Assembly: GCA_964502145.1 (NCBI GenBank)
Contig: CAZCVI010000062.1
Span: 1-46,491 of the forward strand
Origin: CAZCVI01 sp964502145
GTDB lineage: Bacteria > Acidobacteriota > Aminicenantia > UBA2199
DNA: 46,491 bases
Direction of reading: 5' to 3'
Under the pieces are notes generated by a model, which was not told the origin of the DNA, did not search any database, and was given only the letters and a program-made list of their open reading frames with translations. Both the position numbers and the translations under genes were made by a program. Position 1 is the stretch's first letter, and every line of letters begins with the position of its first letter. Of this stretch, positions 32,339 to 42,125 are shown piece after piece.

Positions 32339-32867
32339 AAAAAATAACGATAAATCAAAATCAGTCACCCCTTCTAAAAAAAATGTGCCTCTTGATAAGT
32401 TATCAGAGATACTTAATATTCCAGAGAAGGAATTAAAAAAGCTGCCTAATTCGGTGATAGAAAGAATCCTTAAGGTGAGTCATCACCAGGAATCCTATTT
32501 TGAAGGTCCCCTGCCTCCTCCCGCCTTGGTAGGAGAATACGAACAGATATTACCCGGCTCTTTTGATCGAATCTTGAAGATGGCTGAAGAAAATGCAAAA
32601 CATCGGATAGATATTGATCGGCATGAAATTGAAATTGAAAAAACAATGATACCAGAAAGCTTAGAGATTCAAAAATCTGGTCAGGCCAAAGCTTTTTATA
32701 TATATATTTTGGGAATTATTGCGGTCTCTTTTTGTGCTTATATCAACCAAACCACCATCGGCTCTATTCTAGCAGGAACGACATTAATCTCACTGGTTCC
32801 CAATTTTATTGCTGGAATAAAAAAGAAAATTGATAAGCCAAATAATCAAGATAAAGATGATTCCTAA
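32310..32867 (+). CDS. DUF2335 membrane protein
   Basis: A 185-residue protein. After a basic, low-complexity N-terminus (KKSDTPSKKNNDKSKS) it has the DUF2335 signature: YFEGPLPPPALVGEYEQ then ILPGSFDRILKMAEENAKHR. Two C-terminal membrane segments follow (FYIYILGIIAVSFCAYI and IGSILAGTTLISLVPNFI) and a charged tail. DUF2335 proteins are small membrane proteins of unknown function, often in accessory regions and phages. The start is uncertain: TTG at 32301 and ATG at 32310 are possible and neither has a clear ribosome-binding site; translation may be coupled to the upstream frame. Confidence 0.82.
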   Translation: MNKKSDTPSKKNNDKSKSVTPSKKNVPLDKLSEILNIPEKELKKLPNSVIERILKVSHHQESYFEGPLPPPALVGEYEQILPGSFDRILKMAEENAKHRIDIDRHEIEIEKTMIPESLEIQKSGQAKAFYIYILGIIAVSFCAYINQTTIGSILAGTTLISLVPNFIAGIKKKIDKPNNQDKDDS

Positions 32868-32968
32868 ACGAATCAGAGCAGGATTTTAAAGTAAAAAGAA
32901 TGCATTTATGTTGGTCATCATCGCTGAGAGAATTCAGAAACGATGACCCCATACTATTTTATGATTAT

Positions 32969-34342
32969 TTATTCCAACTGGTATTTCTTGATCTTGGCGA
33001 TCAGGTTGACGCGGGAAATACCGAGGATGACGGCAGCTTTGGTTTTATTATTGCAGGTGTGGGCGAGTACTTTACGGATATGCCGCTTCTCCATCTCAGC
33101 AAGGGAAACAATGGCACTGCCATTAAAAGTCTCCTGCGGCAAAGGGGCATTCTCAAGAAAATAATTGGGCAACGATTTCTTCTGCAACTCCTGACCAGAT
33201 TCTACTATAATCGAACTGTTGATAATATTCATGAGCTCCCTGACATTACCAGGGAAACTATAGGCCTTTAACAAATTCATCACCACCGGCGAAATACGGG
33301 TGATTTTCCGATTGTACTTCTGATTAAAGGTGGCTAAAAAATAATTGGCCAACAACTGGACATCCCCTTTGCGCTCCCGCAATGGTGGCAAATTGATGGA
33401 ATTAATATTCAACCGGAAAAAAAGGTCCTTGCGGAAATTGCCTTTCTTGATCTCATCGAATAAATTCTTATTGGTGGCGGCAATGATCCGCACATTCACT
33501 TTCCTGTTCTTGGTGGAACCGAGGCGGTAGAATTCCTCTTCCTGCAAGACACGGAGTAACTTGACCTGAATAGGCAAGGTTAACTCCCCTATCTCATCTA
33601 AAAACAGGGTGCCACCATCGGCTTCCTCAATAAAACCCTTCTTATCGGAAATAGCACCGGTAAAAGACCCCTTATCATGACCAAAAAATTCGGAAGTAAA
33701 TAACTCGTTGGCAAACGCCCCGGCATTAACGGCGACAAACTTCTTGTCCCGACGATGACTGATCTGATGAATCGCTTTGGCGATCAATTCTTTCCCAGTA
33801 CCACTTTCCCCCCAAATGAGCACGCTGTTATCGGTCGTGGAAAATTTTTCAACGAGATGAAACACCTTCACCATCGACTCATCCTGCGTGATGATATCTT
33901 TAAATATTTCCTTATGCTTCAATTGGTCAAGAGTAAAGGAAGGTAAATCCCTCTCCTCAGCACTGGCGCCACCCACGGTGTTGTTTTCAATCGCCGCTTG
34001 CAAGGTGTCCAACAGTTTTTTTTCATCAATCGGTTTTAATAGGTAATCGGTAGTGCCCAGTTTCATGGCGTTAATGGCCAGTTCGATATCTTCAACACCG
34101 GTTAAAACAATGGTCACAATATCAATCGCATTATTTTTGATGTGCTTCAAGATATCCATACCAGTGACATGGGGCATGTCCATGTCCAAAAGCAGCAAAT
34201 CGAAATTTTCATTCTCAAGGACTTCAAACGCATGGCTGCTGTCATTGAGTATCTGAACTTCATACGCCCCAGTTTGGAGCAAAAAGATACGTAAAAAATT
34301 TAAAATGGCTTGATCATCATCGATCACCAATATTTTTGTCAT
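32969..34342 (-). CDS. NtrC-family sigma-54-dependent response regulator
   Basis: A 457-residue regulator. Receiver domain at about 1-120 with DDDQAI and the phospho-acceptor in LLLLDMDMPH, and YLLKPID as the switch Lys. The AAA+ domain at about 145-380 has GESGTGKE (Walker A), the sigma-54 loop in the form GSFTGA instead of GAFTGA, and GGTLFLDEIGEL (Walker B). A Fis-type helix-turn-helix ends it (NKTKAAVILGISRVNLIAKI). It activates sigma-54 promoters after phosphorylation, probably by the kinase encoded 75 bp upstream in the same operon. Confidence 0.95.
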   Translation of the reverse strand: MTKILVIDDDQAILNFLRIFLLQTGAYEVQILNDSSHAFEVLENENFDLLLLDMDMPHVTGMDILKHIKNNAIDIVTIVLTGVEDIELAINAMKLGTTDYLLKPIDEKKLLDTLQAAIENNTVGGASAEERDLPSFTLDQLKHKEIFKDIITQDESMVKVFHLVEKFSTTDNSVLIWGESGTGKELIAKAIHQISHRRDKKFVAVNAGAFANELFTSEFFGHDKGSFTGAISDKKGFIEEADGGTLFLDEIGELTLPIQVKLLRVLQEEEFYRLGSTKNRKVNVRIIAATNKNLFDEIKKGNFRKDLFFRLNINSINLPPLRERKGDVQLLANYFLATFNQKYNRKITRISPVVMNLLKAYSFPGNVRELMNIINSSIIVESGQELQKKSLPNYFLENAPLPQETFNGSAIVSLAEMEKRHIRKVLAHTCNNKTKAAVILGISRVNLIAKIKKYQLE

Positions 34343-34417
34343 GGTTGTTCCTGTTTGTTCTTTGCGTATACACAGAAGGCTGTTCTATTAATCCGGTTTA
34401 TAAGGTTCATCGGCGGT

Positions 34418-35632
34418 TCACACGTTATGATTTTGATGGATGGGAAAGCTCAGGGTAATAGTGGTACCGACGCCCAATTGGGATTGGACTGCAATTTTTC
34501 CATTATGCTCCTGAATAATCTGGGAACTGATGGAAAGCCCTAACCCCGTTCCCCCCTTGTGCCCACGGGTAGTGAAAAAAGGCTCGAACATCTGTTTTTG
34601 AGTGGCTTCATCCATCCCCTGCCCATTGTCCCTGACTTTAACAACGATGTGGGTGGCTTTATCCAGAAAGGTTTCAATGAATATTAAACCATCCTCTTTC
34701 TCAATAGCCAGGGCAGCATTCATGAGCACGTTCATCAAAACTTGTTCGATCTTGGCAGAATTTCCCTTAAAAGTGGGAATCGTGGTATCGAGCTGGGTTT
34801 GCATCTTGGCATGCTTGCGCACGGTCTTGGCGGTGATACGCAAATTATTCTGAATCAAATAGTTGACATCGACATCATCAATGAAGAGTCCCTCATCTTT
34901 TTTGGCAAAATCACGCAAGCCATCGACGATTTTTTTGACCCGATTGGCACCTTCTACCATATCCTCAATCAAGATCGGAATGTTTTCTTTGAAAACAGGG
35001 TATTTCAAGCGCGCTATTTTTAACTCTTTATCGGCTTCATACATGTGGTCCAAGATAGGTAAAATATCGCGGAATGCCTCGCTGATAATGTTGATATTGC
35101 CACGGATAAACGTATTGGGGTTATTGATTTCATGGGCAACACCAGCTACAAGCTTGCCAAGCGAAGCAAGCTTATAGGATTGCAAAAGCTGGGCTTTGAT
35201 CTGTTCCTGCTGGGTGATATCATAACATATTTCAAGAACATTTTCGACTGGGTTGTCCCCAGAACCAAAGACGGGAAAAGCTTGCACGGAAAAAAACTGG
35301 CCATTGTGTTTTTTCTCAAGGGAAAAAGGCCGCGCCATTTTAAATACGGCCAGAGCGGGACAATGCGGGCACACGGTGTCAGAATTGAATATTTTTTTGT
35401 GGCACTTCGCCTTGGCACGGAAGGTTTCCCGGTTGGAAAGAATGATGTTAAACTTCCGGTCGATCACAACAACAATATCGGAAATGGCTTTTAAAAAGGT
35501 TTTCAAAATATTGTTGGTGTGCGTGAGATTCTCCTGCAACTGAATCAGTTCAGGACTAGTGGCAGGCGATGGGTTGATCTCACGAGATGCTAAGCCGACA
35601 TTTTTTAAGGGTTCCACCAAAAAAACCTCCAA
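34418..35632 (-). CDS. PAS-domain sensor histidine kinase (soluble)
   Basis: A 404-residue kinase with no membrane helix. A coiled-coil start leads to a PAS domain at about 40-145 (FLKAISDIVVVIDRKFNIIL) that carries a Cys group CHKKIFNSDTVCPHCPA, possibly a metal or redox site. HisKA has the phospho-acceptor in LVAGVAHEINNPNTFI, and the ATPase has NVLMNAALAIE, DNGQGMD and GGTGLGLSIS. It and the NtrC-type regulator downstream form a two-component pair. The Cys-bearing PAS suggests sensing in the cytoplasm. Confidence 0.93.
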   Translation of the reverse strand: MEVFLVEPLKNVGLASREINPSPATSPELIQLQENLTHTNNILKTFLKAISDIVVVIDRKFNIILSNRETFRAKAKCHKKIFNSDTVCPHCPALAVFKMARPFSLEKKHNGQFFSVQAFPVFGSGDNPVENVLEICYDITQQEQIKAQLLQSYKLASLGKLVAGVAHEINNPNTFIRGNINIISEAFRDILPILDHMYEADKELKIARLKYPVFKENIPILIEDMVEGANRVKKIVDGLRDFAKKDEGLFIDDVDVNYLIQNNLRITAKTVRKHAKMQTQLDTTIPTFKGNSAKIEQVLMNVLMNAALAIEKEDGLIFIETFLDKATHIVVKVRDNGQGMDEATQKQMFEPFFTTRGHKGGTGLGLSISSQIIQEHNGKIAVQSQLGVGTTITLSFPIHQNHNV

Positions 35633-35715
35633 AGTAATATTTTACCAAGAAGGTATTATACCACTAATCAACAATTAATTTTAGCCCCTGATAAATTCTT
35701 AACCGAATTCAACAT

Positions 35716-35780
35716 GTGCCTCCGGCGGCCAAAACCCTTTTATAAAAGGGTTCTGGACTCCCAAAATTTTTTATAGTTAA
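35716..35780. repeat. Dispersed repeat with hairpin, copy 2
   Basis: Starts GTGCCTCCGGCGGCC, the reverse complement of the end of the repeat at 19118-19186, then a hairpin AACCCTTTTATAAAAGGGTT and GGACTCCC, AAATTTTTTATAG. It is the same element in opposite orientation with a different hairpin. It lies in the gap between hsdR and the sensor kinase gene. Confidence 0.7.
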
Positions 35781-35833
35781 AGGACTCTTGCTTGGATACA
35801 ACAGGTAATCAACAAAATGGTCTCATAATAAAT

Positions 35834-35848
35834 GGGGACGCAGTCCCC
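35834..35848 (-). terminator. Terminator candidate after hsdR
   Basis: On the minus strand GGGGAC-TGC-GTCCCC forms a 6-bp stem directly after hsdR, followed by ATTTATTAT. The T-run is weak. Confidence 0.4.
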
Positions 35849-35853
35849 CCGGC

Positions 35854-38691
35854 TTAAATATCCACATTGTCTATAAAGGTCTTAACGAAGTCGAGAAATT
35901 TGTTGATAATACGTTGCCCGACTGTTTTACGTTCACGTATGCCGGGTTTTGGGATGACTAACATATCCAAAACATCATCTCGCAACGGTTCCCTGTTACT
36001 GTGATAGAAGTTGTCAAGCAACTTCTGGAACTTGGCCGGGGAAAGACTCTCCTCACGGCAGATGGTTTCAAGCGCTTTGGCCTTTTCACCATTCATGAAG
36101 GTATAAAATTGCGCGGGGATATTTTGGCTGTCTTTGATGTGAATGAGGTTCTCTTCAATAAATTTCTTGATCAGTTCACGTTTGCTACGCAACGTCAATT
36201 CACCTTCCAACAGGTCCGTAATGGTCTTTTTGACTCCTTCTGCAGCGTCAGGGGTATCAATCAATTCGGCCAATAACGTAAGGATGTAACTGACATTTAT
36301 TTCATCCCGGTGCAGCAATTCCAGTTGGAAATCCACATCATCCAGAATGGACACTTTTTCTTTCTCCATCCCGCCCTTCACTTTATCATAGAGGTCCAAG
36401 TACTTGCTTTTGTAATCCCAAAAGGTTTGTTCAGTGATGTCCAGGTCCCACCAGGCAAAATCCACAAAAGAGGTGAGCACGTTTTTGAGACGCAACAGGT
36501 CACGGAAGGCTTTTATAAATTCCAGCTCTTCTTTTTCGCTGGGGAGATCATTGACGCTGGCTACGGTTGGAGTAATGGTTAAGAGTGTCGCCACGGCGCT
36601 GTTGAACTGGCGCACATAGGCGTCATAGGGTTCCATGATGATGATATCTTTGGCGTCCTTGTTGGCAAAAAGGGTGATGGCTTGATCGGTGGCTTCTTTT
36701 AAATTACGAAAACACACGATATTGCCCTGTGATTTGAGCTCATGGTGTATCCGGTTGGTGCGGGAAAAAGCCTGGATAAGCCCATGATACGAGAGGTTCT
36801 TATCGACGTAGAGGGTATTGAGGTTGGGACTGTCAAAACCGGTGAGCAACATGTCCACGACGAGTAAGATATCAATCTTACGGTCTTTGAGCTGTTGGGT
36901 GATGTGCCGGTAGTAGTCGTAAAAACTTTTGCTGTCCCGGCTGGTGAAATTTTCCTGGTATATCTGGTTGTATTCCTGGATAAACTCTTCGAGGTAATCG
37001 CGGTTAAGGGGGCTGGAGCAGGGTAAAAAGGGATTGACTTCATGGGGGAAAGCAGAGGTAAAATGGTGTTCCTCTTCATTCTGCTGGTAGCTGAAAATGG
37101 TGGCGATCTTTAATTTATGGGGGTTTTCGGCTTGCTGTTCTTTGAACAATAAATAATATTTGATGAGCACATCAATGGAACTGACGCAAAACATGGCGTT
37201 AAAGGTGGAGCCATGGGTTTTGCGGGTATGATTGTCCAGGATGTAGCGGCTGATTTTGCCCAGTCGTTGCGGGGATTCCAGTAGCTCTTGGGTGTCAATG
37301 CCTTCGACTTCAATATCAATATTGGTATGGCTGTCCGCTTTCTCGGTGTATTTGCCGATGTATTCGATGGAGAATTTTAAGACATTTTCATCCCGGATGG
37401 CATCGGTGATGACGTATTTATGTAGGCACACATCGAAGAGTTCGCGGGTGGTGCGCTTGCCCTGTTCATTTTTCACCGCGTTCTCGGCAAAGATGGGGGT
37501 GCCGGTGAAGCCAAACATACGGGCATTTACAAAAAATTTCTTGATGCGCAAATGGGTGAGGCCAAACTGACTGCGGTGACACTCATCAAAGATGAAGATA
37601 ATATTTTTTTCCTTTAAAGGCTCCATCTTCTCGAAGTAGCGGGTGTGATGGATGGCGTTATTGAGTTTTTGAATGGTGGTCACAATCAGTCGAATACTCT
37701 CATTGCGGAATTGCTTGACCAGGGAGCGGGTATTTTCGCTTTCATCGACGCTTTCCGGGCAAAAGGCATTGAACTCTTTGAGGGTCTGGGCATCGAGGTC
37801 TTTGCGGTCCACGACAAAGACGACTTTAGCCACTTTGGGGTTTAGTGCTAATAGTTGGCTGGCTTTAAACGCGGTTAAGGTTTTACCGGAACCGGTGGTG
37901 TGCCAGATGTAGCCGTTTTTGGTGCTGTTTTCGACATGCTGGATGAGGGCTTCGACGGCATAATATTGATAGGAGCGGAACACCATGGGGATTTTTTTGG
38001 TTTGGTGGAGGACGATGTATTGGCAGATCATTTTGCTGATGTGGCAGCGTTCTAAGAAGGTGGTAGTGAAGGATTCTAGATCGGTGATGGCTTTATTATC
38101 GATATCGTTCCAGAAGAAGGTTTGTTTGAAGTTTTGGGCTTTGTTATTGGCATAGTATTTACTATTGACGCCATTACTGATGACAAATATCTGAATGAAC
38201 TGGAACAAGCCGGTATCGCCCCAGAAGGAGTGTTTATGGTAGCGGTTGATCTGGTTAAAGGCTTCTTTGAGTTCGAGGCCGCGGCGTTTCAGTTCGATTT
38301 GGACGAGGGGCAGGCCATTAATGAGGAGGGTGACGTCGTAGCGGTTTTGATAGCTGCCGATGTTGGTCACTTGTCGGGTGACTTGGTATTGGTTCTGGCA
38401 CCAGTGCTTTTTTTGAATGAACTCGATCCAGGTTGCCTCGCCATTGTCTTTGGTGAGCTGCATTTTATCCCGCAGAATCTCGGCACGGTCAAAGACAGAA
38501 CCTTTGTTGAGGTGGTTACAAATGCGCATGAATTCATTATCGGTAAAGGTGGTCCGGTTGTGGGTTTCCAGTTGTGTTTTGAGGTTGTTGAGCAGGTCTT
38601 TTTCATTATTGATCTTGACGTAGGTATAGCCCAGTCCTTCCAGTTGTTGCACCAGATTATCTTCTAATTGTTGTTCGGATTGTGTGGCCAT
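35854..38691 (-). CDS. hsdR: Type I restriction enzyme R subunit
   Basis: A 945-residue motor and nuclease subunit. The N-terminal PD-(D/E)xK nuclease has RYDVTLLINGLPLVQIELKRRG (Asp then ELK). The superfamily 2 motor has WHTTGSGKTLTAF (Walker A), IFDECHRSQFG, FGFTGTPIF, and later LLVVDMLLTGFDSP and AFSRTNR. A helical C-terminal domain follows that binds the methylase core. It is the last gene of an hsdM-hsdS-hsdR operon, 9 bp after hsdS. The reading frame is full-length, so the system looks active. Confidence 0.96.
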   Translation of the reverse strand: MATQSEQQLEDNLVQQLEGLGYTYVKINNEKDLLNNLKTQLETHNRTTFTDNEFMRICNHLNKGSVFDRAEILRDKMQLTKDNGEATWIEFIQKKHWCQNQYQVTRQVTNIGSYQNRYDVTLLINGLPLVQIELKRRGLELKEAFNQINRYHKHSFWGDTGLFQFIQIFVISNGVNSKYYANNKAQNFKQTFFWNDIDNKAITDLESFTTTFLERCHISKMICQYIVLHQTKKIPMVFRSYQYYAVEALIQHVENSTKNGYIWHTTGSGKTLTAFKASQLLALNPKVAKVVFVVDRKDLDAQTLKEFNAFCPESVDESENTRSLVKQFRNESIRLIVTTIQKLNNAIHHTRYFEKMEPLKEKNIIFIFDECHRSQFGLTHLRIKKFFVNARMFGFTGTPIFAENAVKNEQGKRTTRELFDVCLHKYVITDAIRDENVLKFSIEYIGKYTEKADSHTNIDIEVEGIDTQELLESPQRLGKISRYILDNHTRKTHGSTFNAMFCVSSIDVLIKYYLLFKEQQAENPHKLKIATIFSYQQNEEEHHFTSAFPHEVNPFLPCSSPLNRDYLEEFIQEYNQIYQENFTSRDSKSFYDYYRHITQQLKDRKIDILLVVDMLLTGFDSPNLNTLYVDKNLSYHGLIQAFSRTNRIHHELKSQGNIVCFRNLKEATDQAITLFANKDAKDIIIMEPYDAYVRQFNSAVATLLTITPTVASVNDLPSEKEELEFIKAFRDLLRLKNVLTSFVDFAWWDLDITEQTFWDYKSKYLDLYDKVKGGMEKEKVSILDDVDFQLELLHRDEINVSYILTLLAELIDTPDAAEGVKKTITDLLEGELTLRSKRELIKKFIEENLIHIKDSQNIPAQFYTFMNGEKAKALETICREESLSPAKFQKLLDNFYHSNREPLRDDVLDMLVIPKPGIRERKTVGQRIINKFLDFVKTFIDNVDI

Positions 38692-38700
38692 GATATTTTG

Positions 38701-39915
38701 CTATACAAACATCTGTTGTAATAGCCCTCGTTTCCATGCGTTGGTTTTTTCGATTTGGGTGTTAACGTGTTCTATTTTTTTTTCAATGCCAGTGAGGAAA
38801 TCAGCAATCTTTTGTTGTTCGGGGAGGGAAGGAAACAATAGCTTGAAATTTACAAAATCTAAGTAATGAACACGTTTTTTTTCTATTATGCTTCCTGTAG
38901 CCATCCGATTATAATACCCTATCATATTATATGAAGTTAAAAATAGTTCCATATACTTAAAATCAGCTTTTTCATTACAGCAAAAAATGTTGTAATATTT
39001 CGACACAGAAACATCAAAGAGTTCTTTATGCCTAGCTAATGCTCCAAATCTTAAATTCATGGGATTGAAAGCAAAATCATTAGTAAGCATTCTCTTATAT
39101 GCATTGTTTTCATCATTAACCAAAAAGCTTCTTTCATAACGTTCACTTTTAGGTACTATGCCATCTGCTATAGTAAGACTATATAGTGGCAATTCTTTAT
39201 TAGGGAAATCAATTCTCTCCTTAAAAAAATCCCCCAACCGTTTGACTTCCCACTCCGGGAACTCCTTCCCCTTTTCATCTTTAAAGCGGATTTCTTGCGA
39301 GAATATCTTTTGCATCACCCCTTTTTTGTATTGCTCCAAAAGGGTTTTCTTGCGGGTGAGCTGGTTGATTTTATCGTCTACTGCAGTAAGGAAAGCGGCG
39401 ATTTTTTGTTGTTCGGGAGCTCCGGGAACACATAAGTTTAAAGATTTTAGCTGACTCGTATATAAATGGACTATAGAGATCCCTTGTGAAAGTATTGCGA
39501 TATCTTTCTTTTTGATATTGTTGAGATAATAAGAAAGGAAAATACCATTTAACTCCGATCTTATAATATTCAAATCACCACCTAAAGCCACCCCTTCTTT
39601 CATTACGCAAGATGCTTTTGCAATTTCAATCTGGGACTCACCCGATGCGGGGATGATCACATCATTTTTCTTACTTCGGATCAATTCTTTTTGGTTCACA
39701 TTAGTCTTTGAAATAACTATATGAATCACTTCTTGATAACTATTATAAAGTTCACCATACCGTATACATTCAATAGCGCCATTATCTGAGATATCTGCTT
39801 TTGATAAGCCTTTCCCTTTTATAAAAGTTGCGATATCCCCTAGCCTTTTTTCATCCCACTCCCCGTCAAACTCAGGGAACCTTAACGCCGGTGTGCTATT
39901 CTTCATCTTATTCAT
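38701..39915 (-). CDS. hsdS: Type I restriction specificity subunit S
   Basis: A 404-residue specificity subunit with two target-recognition halves. Each starts with a PEF/PEW-x-x-KRLGD-like segment (ALRFPEFDGEWDEKRLGD and KEFPEWEVKRLGDFF) and ends in the conserved helix (PEQQKIAAFLTAVDDKINQL and PEQQKIADFLTGIEKKIEHV) that sets the spacing between the half sites. The recognition sequence cannot be read from this. It starts 4 bp after hsdM. Confidence 0.95.
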   Translation of the reverse strand: MNKMKNSTPALRFPEFDGEWDEKRLGDIATFIKGKGLSKADISDNGAIECIRYGELYNSYQEVIHIVISKTNVNQKELIRSKKNDVIIPASGESQIEIAKASCVMKEGVALGGDLNIIRSELNGIFLSYYLNNIKKKDIAILSQGISIVHLYTSQLKSLNLCVPGAPEQQKIAAFLTAVDDKINQLTRKKTLLEQYKKGVMQKIFSQEIRFKDEKGKEFPEWEVKRLGDFFKERIDFPNKELPLYSLTIADGIVPKSERYERSFLVNDENNAYKRMLTNDFAFNPMNLRFGALARHKELFDVSVSKYYNIFCCNEKADFKYMELFLTSYNMIGYYNRMATGSIIEKKRVHYLDFVNFKLLFPSLPEQQKIADFLTGIEKKIEHVNTQIEKTNAWKRGLLQQMFV

Positions 39916-39918
39916 GAC

Positions 39919-41502
39919 TCAAAAGGGGGTTGAAATATTTAACTGCTGGCAAAAATCAGCAATACTTTGATCTGTGGCGGTCATGTCACCGTCCAGTTGC
40001 CGGAGTTCGTTGGCTACCGCCTCAAGGTCAATGGGTTCCTCTTCTTCAAAGGTATCCACATAACGCGGGATGTTCAGGTTGTAATCATTCTCCCTTACCT
40101 CTGCTAACGGCGCCACATAACTGAATTTAGTTATGGTGACGCGTTTGCTGTAGGTTTCAATAATCCGTTCCACATCCTCATCCCGCAAGACATTCTGGTT
40201 CTTTTCTTTCTCAAAATACGAACTGGCATCAATAAATAAAATATCTTCCGGATGCGTGCGGCACTTCTTCAGCACCAGGATACAAGCGGGAATGGAGGTG
40301 CCAAAAAAGATATTGGCAGGCAAACCAATCACGGTGTCCAAATAGTTTCTGTCCGCTATCAGATATTTTCTGATCACCCCTTCTGCCGCGCCCCGGAACA
40401 AAACACCATGCGGCAAAACAACGGCCATGGTCCCGTTTTCAGCCAGATGGTAAACCATGTGCTGCACAAAAGCAAAATCCGCCTTGCTCCCCGGTGCCAA
40501 TTTGCCGTATTGTGCGAAGCGTTCATCAGTCATAAAGAACTGCTTGGCACTCCAATGGGCCGAAAAGGGCGGATTGGCCACCACCGCTTCAAAATTTTGG
40601 CCCATATGCTGCGGATGTTCCAGCGTGTCTTCCTGGCGGATGTCGAAATATTTGAAATGCACACCATGCATAATCATGTTCATTCGCGCCAGATTGTAGG
40701 TGGTGCGGTTCAGCTCCTGGCCAACAATAGTAAATACTTTGCCGCCCTTTTCTGTTAATACCCGCTTAACCCGCAAGAGCAACGAGCCGGAACCACAAGT
40801 GGGATCATAAACCGCTTTGAGATTTTGTTTCCCAAGGGTGACAATTTTCGCCAGTGTTTTGGAAACCTGTTGCGGCGTGTAAAACTCCCCCGCTTTCTTG
40901 CCCGCGCCACTGGCAAACTGGCCAATCAGGTATTCATAGGCATCCCCCAGCACATCCGCTTCACTATTCGTCAGTTTAAAGTCAATTTTATCCAGGTGGC
41001 CCAGCACTTTGGCAATCACCTCGTTTTTTTGTTTTTCCGTGCGGCCCAGTTTCGAGCTGGTCAGGTCCAAGTCTTCAAAGAGTTTATTAAAATCGTCTTC
41101 ACTCTCCGTGCCCATGGTGCTTTGTTCAATGTGATTCAGTATCTGCGTCAGTTCATTCAGAATAAAACTGTCGCCACCGCCTGCCGCATTGTTGCCCTTT
41201 TTGGCAATTTGGCTGAAAAGTTGAGACGGTTTGAGGAAGTAGCCCAGGTGTTGCAGTGCTTCCTCTTTGACACTTTCCAGAATCTCTTTGCCATCGGGAG
41301 TAGTGAGGTCCAGTTCCAGGTAGGTGATGTGATCTTCCCGCAAGGTTTCATCCGCATAGATATGCATTTTTTCCGAGAGGTATTTGTAGAAAATAAAACC
41401 CAGAATATAGTCGCGGAACTCGTCGGCGTCCATTTTTCCACGCAGTGTATCGGCTATATTCCAAAGTTGACGTTCAAGTGATCGTTTATCTTCTACAGTC
41501 AT
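39919..41502 (-). CDS. hsdM: Type I DNA methyltransferase subunit M
   Basis: A 527-residue N6-adenine methyltransferase. The N-terminal HsdM_N helical domain (LERQLWNIADTLRGKMD) is followed by the catalytic domain with GEFYTPQQVSKTL, VYDPTCGSGSLLLRV (SAM-binding motif I), and VANPPFSAHW (NPPF catalytic motif IV). It is the first gene of the restriction-modification operon. No strong ribosome-binding site precedes the ATG. A 92-bp piece of a very similar gene lies at 42381-42472. Confidence 0.96.
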   Translation of the reverse strand: MTVEDKRSLERQLWNIADTLRGKMDADEFRDYILGFIFYKYLSEKMHIYADETLREDHITYLELDLTTPDGKEILESVKEEALQHLGYFLKPSQLFSQIAKKGNNAAGGGDSFILNELTQILNHIEQSTMGTESEDDFNKLFEDLDLTSSKLGRTEKQKNEVIAKVLGHLDKIDFKLTNSEADVLGDAYEYLIGQFASGAGKKAGEFYTPQQVSKTLAKIVTLGKQNLKAVYDPTCGSGSLLLRVKRVLTEKGGKVFTIVGQELNRTTYNLARMNMIMHGVHFKYFDIRQEDTLEHPQHMGQNFEAVVANPPFSAHWSAKQFFMTDERFAQYGKLAPGSKADFAFVQHMVYHLAENGTMAVVLPHGVLFRGAAEGVIRKYLIADRNYLDTVIGLPANIFFGTSIPACILVLKKCRTHPEDILFIDASSYFEKEKNQNVLRDEDVERIIETYSKRVTITKFSYVAPLAEVRENDYNLNIPRYVDTFEEEEPIDLEAVANELRQLDGDMTATDQSIADFCQQLNISTPF

Positions 41503-41673
41503 AAGGGGTCATCCATTGGTTTAATTTTTTTTCATCGGTTCAGTCAGAAGGGGTACTCTATCTCTAGCCAAGAAATCAAAAGTATATGATAAGTGAAAAC
41601 CGTGTTCTTGTCAAGCAGCAGAGGGGTATCTGGATTCACCGCCAGTTCTTTGAGAGTACCATAAAATCAAGTG

Positions 41674-41746
41674 GGAGGAATGGGAATTATGGGAAGAATG
41701 GGAGGAATGGGAATTTTTTTGTTTATCCCATAATTCCCATTCCTCC
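41674..41746. repeat. 21-bp perfect inverted repeat
   Basis: Arms at 41674-41694 (starting GGAGGAATGGG) and 41726-41746 are fully complementary; the 31-base loop contains another direct copy of GGAGGAATGGGAATT and a T-run. It could fold as a strong hairpin or be bound by a dimeric protein. It lies 172 bp upstream of hsdM. Confidence 0.85.
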
Positions 41747-41876
41747 TATTAAGTTGGCGGAGAATCCAGGGTTATCTAAACAACCAGTGGTTTTTACCTT
41801 TACAATTCCTTTTTCCTTGGTACAATGTCTTGTTGTCACGCTAAACTGTGCCAGTTGGAGTGGAATGAGTCATTTT

Positions 41877-42125
41877 CAAGGGACATCTCTTAAAGTTCAA
41901 GGGACAACTCATTATTTCAAGGGACATCTCTTAAAGTTCAAGGGACATCTCTTAAAGTTCAAGGGACATCTCTTAAAGTTCAAGGGACAACTCATTATTT
42001 CAAGGGACAATCCATTTTGTTTAAGGGACAAACCATTTTGTTCAAGGGACAAACCATTTTGTTCAAGGGACAATCGATTATTTCAAGGGACAATCCATTT
42101 TGTTCAAGGGACAATCCTTATATAT
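41877..42125. repeat. Iteron-like array, 12 units of 20-21 bp
   Basis: CAAGGGACA (once TAAGGGACA) recurs at 41877, 41898, 41918, 41939, 41960, 41981, 42001, 42022, 42043, 42064, 42084 and 42105. Units are of two or three kinds (ending TCTCTTAAAGTT, ACTCATTATTT or AATCCATTTTGTT), in a mixed order. The period of 20-21 bp is two turns of the helix, as in protein-binding iterons. No gene is supported here; the plus-strand open frame 41586-42341 arises from the repeats. Confidence 0.9.

Noticed and set aside
38122..38667. 181-codon open frame antisense to hsdR, and similar ones antisense to hsdM at 40825-41481
   Set aside because: They lie wholly inside well-supported genes and read as reverse-frame shadows.
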